NCBI GenBank assembly: GCA_029817715.1
Contig: JARUPY010000539.1
Span: forward strand, 6,485,501 to 6,549,500
Source: Melastoma dodecandrum
Lineage: Eukaryota; Streptophyta; Magnoliopsida; Myrtales; Melastomataceae
Reading direction: 5' to 3'
Length of the DNA stretch: 64,000 nucleotides
Below the pieces are notes generated by a model. That model had not been told where the DNA came from, did not search any database, and was given only the letters and a program-made list of their open reading frames with translations. This document shows, piece after piece, positions 56,542 to 64,000 of the stretch. Position 1 is the first letter of the stretch, and each line of letters begins with the position of its first letter. Both the position numbers and the translations under genes were made by a program.

Positions 56542-59500
56542 ATGGCAAAAAATACTAGAAGTGGTGCGAACCGCGATCCCCCACCTCCATTAGATGGAGA
56601 TGGTACTTTTCAAACAGGGGATGCGGTCACCGAAAATATGGCCCTAAGTGGTCAGTTGAACGAAACACAGACCGAGTTTGTGGGACACGCGCCTTCCGAA
56701 TTCATGTCGAGGCTCGAGTTCCATAAGGAATTTAACGATATGAAGAATTTGGTCGACAGACGGATATCTGGACTGGAAAACAACATGACTCGGATTCTAG
56801 AGCAAATCAGTGCCTTGAATTGGCTCAGTGCTGTCGTAGGAGCGAATAACCCCGTAGACAGGGAATTCTCCTTTATGGGAGATGCGCGGCGCACCGAGAA
56901 AAGGAGTGTCTCGTTCCAAAATGATGATCCTTGGAATGGTGATAACCAATACCCTACAGAATTGAGGGACAGGACATCCCCTTCTAGGCCAGCCTCTTCT
57001 CGATCGCCCACGGAATGGAGGCAAAATGCCATGTACGCGATAAATCCAGAAGACGAGTATGGCGAGGCTCAAGGTGAGACAAACAGATATGCACCTTCTG
57101 TCCCCGCTCGTCGACCTGGAAAAGCCCCCAAAGATGAAATTCCGCCAGGGGACTTGCCAAGCGCAAGGGGTCCATCCCGGGTAGAAAGTTTTTATACTAA
57201 AGCCCCTGTAGACTCGCTGCCAGCAAAGGGCGTTGAAAGAGCGCCTTACGTAGGAGAAAGATGGGGTCAAAACCCTGTACGAGAGCCGGTTGGCCGTCCA
57301 CCCCCATTTAATTTAAGGGAAACGATAGCCCAAGTGCTAGAACAGATGGTACCTGGAGTCTTGAGACAAGATGATCCCAACTTCTACAGGAGTCCTTATC
57401 CGGCATATGTTGACAGGGATTTCCCATTGCCCAGAGGGTATAGAGTGCCTGATTTCACCCGCTTCTCAAGAGAGGATGAGATGACCCCTCTGGAGCATAT
57501 AACGCAATTCACCCATCAACTCGGGGAAGCTGCAGCTAATGATTTTTGGAAACTAAAGTTGTTTCTGAATTCTCTCACGGGAGATGCCTTTACATGGTAC
57601 GCTAGTCTACCCCCTGGATCGGTGGCAACATGGACAGAAATGCAATGTAGCTTTATGAAGGCATTTGCCTGCTTGGACTCGCCCTTGTCGATCTTTGAGG
57701 TGATGCGCTTGAAACAAGTCGCCGGTGAACATCCAGGACAGTTTCTGATGTGCTTGCGGAAAGCACTGCTTCGCTGTAGACCAGCAATCCCGGAAAGAGA
57801 TCAACTCATGGTGGCATTAAATGCCTTATCTATCCATTTTAAAAAGAAATTACAGGGGGAGAGGTTCACTGACCTTTATGATCTCGCCAGGAGGGCGACT
57901 GAGTACCATCAATTATTGTTGGAAAAAGCCCAGTCTACGCGCACCTATCAGCTAGAGACTGTTGAGGTAGACATGGCTAAGTTCATAAAATGGGAGGCCA
58001 CCGTTTGTGAGCCATTAGCACGGAGGAATTCCAAAGCGAAAGCATCCCAAAAAACAGGGGAGGAAAGGAAATACTCTTTTGACGTAGACAAAGCGGATGC
58101 GATTTTCGGCTGGCTTTTCCAGCGAAAACGAATTAAGTTGAAACTGGGCCATAGGATCCCCCAGACAGATAGAGAAAAGTCTAGGAATTTTTGCAAGTGG
58201 CATGGGTCGTTTACACACACAACCAAGGATTGCTTGTCCTTTAGGAACATTATTCAAGACCTCATAGATGCAAAAGAGTTATGTTTTCCTGAAGTCGACG
58301 AAGTCACTATGGTTGACGAGAAACCGTTTGATGATGAAATCGCTATTCATATGTTTGACATTTCTGATGTAGACATAAATCTCATAGAAGCTGACAATGG
58401 TTTCTCTCTCCAGGACACAAAAGCATCTGGAGAGACTGTGGTGGCGAATGCCTGTTCCTTAGACTGGCTGATAAAGGGGTAATTACCTGCCCAGCCAAGG
58501 CAATTGCCAGTAACCTCTGCTGTTGGCACATGGATGACACGCACACTATTGATAGGTGTAACACCTTTCGGAAGTATCTGCAAGCTAATCAGGGCAACGC
58601 CTGGTATGATCTGACCCCACTTGAGGAGGTGGCAATGGGAATATGTTCCCCGGGAACACGGGTTGCCCCCAATAATCTGCAAAGAGGGTTCAAAAGCCCT
58701 CCGAGTCTGGAACGCATGGCAGCGATTCGAGGAGGCAGAGGTGGTCCCCATGGTAGAGGAAGGGCGCCCAAACACCACTCTCATGCGGTGGAGCGCTCCA
58801 GGCGGCACTTGGAGTTCGACAATCCGCTGATCCAGCACAAAGCTAAGCAGGAAAATGATGGTCGCACCCATGAATCGCACCCTCTAGCAGGTGCGACTGA
58901 CAGAGCGCAGCGAGGCGATGAAGCACAGATGAAAAGAGTCAAGCCAAGGTATGGCTCGCATAAAGTTGACGCCCAAGCAATCCAAATGGGACCGCCGATC
59001 GCTCAGTTCTTGGACGAGAGGTTGTTGTGCCAGAAGTGCAAACTGATCGGACGAAACGGGATTTTGATTACGCAACTTTGTACGGCATGCTGTGTGAGCT
59101 ATTTTCTCAAGCTCGTAGACCTATCGGCGAATGGAGAGATCGTGGTCCAGCCAGCTTACCCTGCGACTACAGGTACTGGAACCCCTTACATAATTCGGAA
59201 ATGAAACAGGAACCGTCAGAAATAGTTGTGGGATATGATCCGTTCGTTGAGGACTTCGTTGAGGTATGTCAGACCACCATTGATTCTAAGAAATCAAGAA
59301 TGGTGAAGGTGACTAATCCTTCGAAATATTGGCAGAAAGTTGTGGGTAAAACAACTTTACCACCATAGACCCGGAAAAGGAGAGACAGACGTCTAAGTCA
59401 CGTCGCCAAAAGGCCTAGACCTGCCCCGACGTTGGTCGCTCCGCATGCCCAACTCCATGTAAAGAAACCAAATGTGGAAGCCGAATGTAACGAGTCTACG

Positions 59501-60486
59501 GACCATTCGGAAGAGCCTGGCTCAAGTTTCGATTATACTCCTCTTCGGAGTGAGATCCCGAGTGATGCTAATGGTAGCAAAGAGGTGATCGTGGGTTGTA
59601 CTGCCATCACTTTGCCTGTAGACTTCGCCAAGGTGAAAGATACAGAGGCCTCGAGACGTAAGTCACCTCTTCCTCGTCCCTTAATTTACCCGTCGGGTTT
59701 CCCACTCCATTGGCTTAAGAAGCCATCGGATAGTATGAAACAACACATGCATTCCTTGTACATCACTGCTACCTTTGATGGTACTGTGGTGAACCGCGTC
59801 TTAGTAGACAATGGAGCCACTATAAACGTATTGCCGTTGTCCAGGTTTAAAATGCTTGGATATAAGCCGTGCGACCTGGTAAAAACGGATGTAGCCGTAA
59901 GCGGATTCAATGGCAGAAAATCGGAATGCTTAGGAATCTTTTCAGTACACTTAGGTGTGGGTCAACAGGAAAAAGAAACTGCCTTTTTCGTCATAGACAT
60001 AGTTCCTACCTTCAACGCCTTGCTTGGTCGCGATTGGCTTCATAAAGCCCCGCTATACCATCTACTTTACATAACGAATTAATGTTGTGGCTTGATTCTG
60101 AGGTTGAAATTATTAAGGCTGATGGTTATTCATGTTGTGATAGAGGTATTTTGCATGCAGAGACAAGCAATACCGTGAAAGACCTTACTCTGCATCAGCG
60201 ATACGAGTTGGGTGATCCTACAGTCGGACCCCTAGGCCAGCCATCCGGAAAATTCGATTACATCGTAGACTACGGGACGTCGCATCCCAAACCTGAGAGT
60301 GGCCCAATCATCCCGACAGGTTGGGGAGATGAGTTCACCGACAAAGACATAGAGGAGGTCTTGCAAGAGGTTAATTCAGGCGAGAACCTCACTGAGGAAA
60401 GCAGAAATGACGGTGACAAAAGCGACAAGAGAGAAGCTTTAGTTAGGGGGTCAACAAAGTGCCGGAGCGGAATTGGAGCCCGATAG
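56542..60486 (+). pseudogene. gag-protease remnant of element D
   Basis: The start is MAKNTRSGANRDPPPP at 56542. The frame is open to 58482 (FTRFSREDEMTPLEHITQF, GDAFTWYASLPPGS, FCKWHGSFTHTTKDC), then slips near 58455. It resumes at about 58490-59204 (CCWHMDDTHTIDRC), slips again, and the protease motif VLVDNGATINVLPL lies in 59432-60082. A further break follows near 60080, where the frame changes to MLWLDSEVEIIKADGYSCCD. It aligns throughout with the intact gag-pro of element A. Confidence 0.88.
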
Positions 60487-60506
60487 ACTCCTGAAGGAAG
60501 GAACTT

Positions 60507-62237
60507 ATGGACCAGAATGAAGAGAGGAATGCGGCGGTCGCTGATGTCCTCCAGCGACTCCGAGTCTATAAAGAAGGACGTTTCTGGGACCAGTCTACAT
60601 CGTCTTTAGCAATAAGTTTAACAGGGCTTAGAGCGCCCGATGCTTGTAATAACCCCATGTCCACTTGCCTTAGTGGTAACAACGGTCGTGAATCTTTGAT
60701 GATCCCATGTGACCCTTTAGTCAGTGTTAATTTGGGAAGCGAGGCTTCTCCTAGGAATCTTTTCATTAGTTCATCAATAAATAAAGGAGTCTTTGATGCG
60801 ATCAAGGATGTACTTGAGGAATTTAAATATTGTTTCGCTTGGGATTATACCGAAAAGCCAGGGCTAGACCGTAGGCTGGTAGAACACACTTTGCCTATCA
60901 AGAAAGATTTTAAGCCAGTGCAATAGGCTCCAAGACGAATGTCTAGAGAAGTGACGCAATTGGTGTTTGAAGAAGTAAAAAAGCTCTTTCAGGCATGATA
61001 TATAAGGACCTCACGATATACAGAATGGATCTCTAGCATTGTTCCTGTATTAAAGAAAAGTGGAAATATCAGAGTTTGCGTAGATTTCAGATATTTGAAT
61101 CGTGCTACCCCTAAGGATGAATATCCTATGCCTGTCGCAGATGACCTTATAGACAAAACTGCGGGCTATCAAGTCATGTCCTTTATGGACGGCTTTTCGG
61201 GTTACAACCAGATCTTCATCGCAGAAAAAGATGTTCACAAAACTGCGTTTAGGTGTCCACTAGGCATTTTTGAATGGGTAGTAATGCCTTTCGGTTTGAA
61301 AAATGCTGGGGCTACCTATCGGCGAGCAATGAACACCATATTCGATGCCTATCTAGGAAAGACAATAGAAGTCTACATCGACGAAGTAGTGGTCAAGTCG
61401 ACGAAGGAAGAGTTACATGTTGAACATTTGAGAAGTACCTTTTTGAAAATGAGGATGCACCAACTGAAGTTGAATCCTCTTAAGTGTGCCTTTGGAGTCA
61501 GGGCAGAGCATTTCCTAGGTTTCTTAGTACATCAACGTGGCATTGAGGTTTATCAAAATAAAGTAAAAGCCATTCAGAGCTTTACCCACAACGAGTTATG
61601 CCCACAGCGAGTTCGAATCAAGGGTGATTCCCAGTTGGTTATCAACCAGGTAAATGAGGAGTGTTCATGTCAAGAGAAGTTGCGACCTTACCTTGATATA
61701 GTTCGGCAATTGGTCGCACGCTTTGAAAATATAACTTTTCATTTCATAAGCCGCGACGAAAACAGAGTAGCTAATAACTTGGCACAACTCGCCTCAGGTT
61801 ATAAAGGAAAAGTTAACTTAGGGGATTTGATAGAAATAGAGACGCATTTGCAGCCAAGAAATAATGTCATGGCTATTGACATAATGAAGCAAGACGAAGA
61901 TTGGAGAAAACCAATCATAGATTTTCTCTCTGATCCGAGTCGAAAGGTTAAATAGCGAATTAAAGTCCAGGCACTAGCGTATGTTCTTCTAGATGGTGTC
62001 CTCTATAAGAAAGATACTAATGGAGTACTCTTGAGGTGTGTAGACTTAGAAGAAGCTATCCCAATAATGTTAGAAACCCATGAAGGACTCTGTGGATCGC
62101 ATCAATCGGGAATTAAAATGTGTTGGATTATTCGGAGACACGGGTTTTATTGGACATCAATGATGAAAAATTGTATTGAAATGGCTAGGGGATGTCAAGA
62201 TTGCCAGCGACACGGCCCGTCGACAGAATTGTATTGA
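60507..62237 (+). pseudogene. pol remnant of element D
   Basis: The N-terminal pol part (60507-60926) ends at a TAG in the place of a codon after FKPVQ. Another stop follows near 60997. RT resumes at 61095 with NRATPKDEYPMPVADDL and MSFMDGFSGYNQIF; the catalytic motif reads YIDEVVVKS, where element A has YIDD. The frame then jumps from the RT-RNase H linker (about 61580) directly to the extra RNase H (KGDSQLVINQVN), losing the first RNase H. The integrase zinc finger (HEGLCGSHQSG, CQDCQRH) is present to 62237; the D,D-35-E core is absent. Confidence 0.88.
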
Positions 62238-62499
62238 AATGGCTTGATCTTGTACCAGGCCTAAAAATTGAACTGGTTGCCTTCACGAACAGAAGAGTCA
62301 AAACCTTGGCACGGTTGCGCTAAAGGGTGAACTCGTTCTTCCGGCGATACAAGACATCAAGTCATCTTGTTCCTGCTACGCAGAAGCATGTGCAGTCCGT
62401 TCAACGAGCAGAGAGTCCACCACAGCAATCCCCCTCTGTAAGCGCTAAAAACTGAGGAGTAGGGAGGGAGGTATCCTGTGAACAGAAAATAGATTAGAT

Positions 62500-64000
62500 A
62501 TCAAAGCATTAAAAGAAAAGCAAACGGTAAAGTGGGACTTACATCCATCTCATGCTCTGACGATGCTTCCGGCGATATGGAGATTAAGGGCGCTAAAGCC
62601 AACGATTGCCTAAAGCAAGAAGCAAGTATTATGAGAGTTGGTAGAGAATTGTTCATTAACAACAAGGGAATGACACATGCGCTGGAGGTGGAGTGATAGA
62701 TTAGACAGCCGCCGAGCTTGGAGCCTGGGGCATAGATGATTCAGACTCCTGGGAAGTAAGTCTCGCATGTTTCTGCATTTGAGAAATAGGGATTTCATCG
62801 GAGTCTGAGGCTGGAGGAGAAGGCATTTTTCGTTTCCCGCGCTTCTTTGATGAAGCAGAAGGCGATTCCTCGGCCTTGGACTTCCTAGCCTTCTTCGCAG
62901 GAACTCGCCGGTACGTGCGAGTCGAGCGACTGGCTGGAGGAGTAAGGCTCGTCTCTGAAGGGGTACCTCCTCCAGATCCAGATTCTTCATCCACTGCTGT
63001 TGAAACACAGGAAACAAACATTTATTTTCAAAAGCGATTAGTAAAAAGGAGAGCTGTTAAATTTTACCTGCTGGTACTTTCTGCCCAGCCTTTAACTTCA
63101 ACTCAGTGGTGAGATGTAGGTCCGGCTCTGTGGAGACATCCACGAACCTCATCTTGCTGCGAAGAGCCTTAAAAGTCAACGACCACTGATAAGAAAAGGC
63201 TTCGGTGACGTAGACTATGGTGTTCTCAAGAGGGAATTCCATACGCCGAAGCTCCGTCTTCCTTGATAAGAGATCCATCGCAGCCTGGAATGAGTTCTTA
63301 GAAAGGACACAGCTGCTCCTAGACATGTTGGAATCGTCGAAGAATGGGGCTGCAGAGCTTTGGACAAAACCCAACTGTCTTGCACATAGCTAGGGATTAT
63401 AGACTTCGAAGCTGAAGCCTGACTCTGTTGCGCAGGCTAAGACTCTGCTAGTAAGAACAGAGTCCCAGTAAATACTCGACTCCAGCTTCTTCCGGCACTT
63501 GGTGATGGCATGATCAGCTGGGAATGGGTGCCAGTCATGGCGTTCACTCCGGTCAATGTCGACCAGGTGTTTTATGTGCCCTGTAACAGAGGCCCACAAC
63601 TATTGATCATTTGATTGGCAGCAAGACTTGAGCATATGGATCCCATAACAGCTATCCTTAGCAACCCTGGAGGGCATCTGATATCCAGAGAGTCCTGGAA
63701 GCCATATGCAGGCCCATAGATGCACCATCCAAAGAAGGCCACCAACTGGATATTTCGGGAAGGGCTTGGCAGTCGCGCTAGCCTTATAGAGACTCTAGTA
63801 GATAATACCCAGCAAGAATGGTGCCCAAGCCACCCTACTCTTCGCCGTGCTCAGGAAATTGGCAATCCTGTATACAAGCTTGGGCACCCTCTCGCCAGCA
63901 AAGCAGTAAACATATTTGCTCAACCAGATGCTAAAGAACTCAACCTCCTCAGCCTTACCCTAGACCGCAGTAGACCGGTCCTCAATCATCTTAAGATGTT
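62500..64000 (-). pseudogene. Antisense PMD gene remnant of element D
   Basis: Minus-strand segments align with exon 1 of the antisense gene of element A: GGLLW.VHLW (about 63730), a CCQSNDQ stretch, then SVTGHIKHLVDIDRSERHDW (about 63590), a VYNP stretch, and the exon's last part GFVQSSAAPFF to KLKAGQKVPAG (63374-63070). A GT-AG intron (about 63067-63002) leads to a basic, serine-rich exon (SKAEESPSASSKKRGKRK), as in element A. In-frame TAG codons stand where element A has W or Q (near 63600 and 63394). The N-terminal part lies beyond the window or is degraded. Confidence 0.8.

Larger units (their letters stand above)
55485..64000 (+). mobile_element. Element D: decayed Tat-type Ty3/gypsy retrotransposon, right end off the window
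   Basis: The 5' LTR (55485-56491) is followed by a primer-binding site (56498-56515), gag starting at 56542, protease, RT, part of the second RNase H and the integrase zinc finger. The integrase core is missing. The antisense PMD gene then occupies 62500-64000 on the minus strand. Order and sequence match element A in opposite orientation, with numerous stops and frameshifts. Its LTR is of the same subfamily as that at 243-1166. Confidence 0.92.

Overview
The window is nuclear DNA of a flowering plant. It carries GT-AG introns, an IQD calmodulin-binding gene, a LOB-domain gene, a photosystem I antenna gene (LHCA1), elongation factor 1-alpha with a leader intron, and many plant LTR retrotransposons. 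I cannot name the species.

Layout. 1-1166: 3' end of a Tat-type Ty3/gypsy element. 2442-3243 (+): LBD1/LBD11-like factor. 4412-6232 (-): IQD gene with an in-frame stop. 9460-23004: an uncharacterised plant gene split in its coding sequence by a nearly intact 12.9 kb Tat element (element A, 9664-22549, minus). 24153-25576: a 1.4 kb palindrome with 10 bp target duplications. 25938-26735 (+): intact paralogue of the split gene. 27458-28887 (+): EF1A. 29500-40842 (+): a GTE bromodomain gene, now a pseudogene, broken by a short non-autonomous Tat element (B, 30007-33410) and a full-length Ty1/copia element with an open 1513-codon gag-pol (33698-39026). 42196-43600 (+): unknown membrane protein. 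44457-45418 (+): tetraspanin with two frameshifts. 48568-50462 (-): TMEM115/RBL19-type rhomboid-like protein, intact over eight exons. 53250-54278 (+): LHCA1. 55485-64000 (+): decayed Tat element (D) running off the window.

How things work together. The host genes are unrelated housekeeping, photosynthetic and regulatory genes. The one local gene family is the pair at 9460 and 25938: one copy is split by a retrotransposon and a giant hairpin lies between them. The Tat elements form one family. Besides gag-pro-pol they carry, on the opposite strand, a spliced plant-mobile-domain (PMD) gene. In element A this gene is complete (six exons, 939 codons) and has its own TATA box next to the 3' LTR.

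The most unusual signal is a short motif: GTCGAC is strongly over-represented through the LTRs and both strands of coding sequence in element A, while related elements B and D use GTAGAC/GTCTAC instead. I suggest, as a hypothesis only, that the motif is read by a sequence-specific protein, possibly the antisense PMD product. All counts and alignments here were made by eye.
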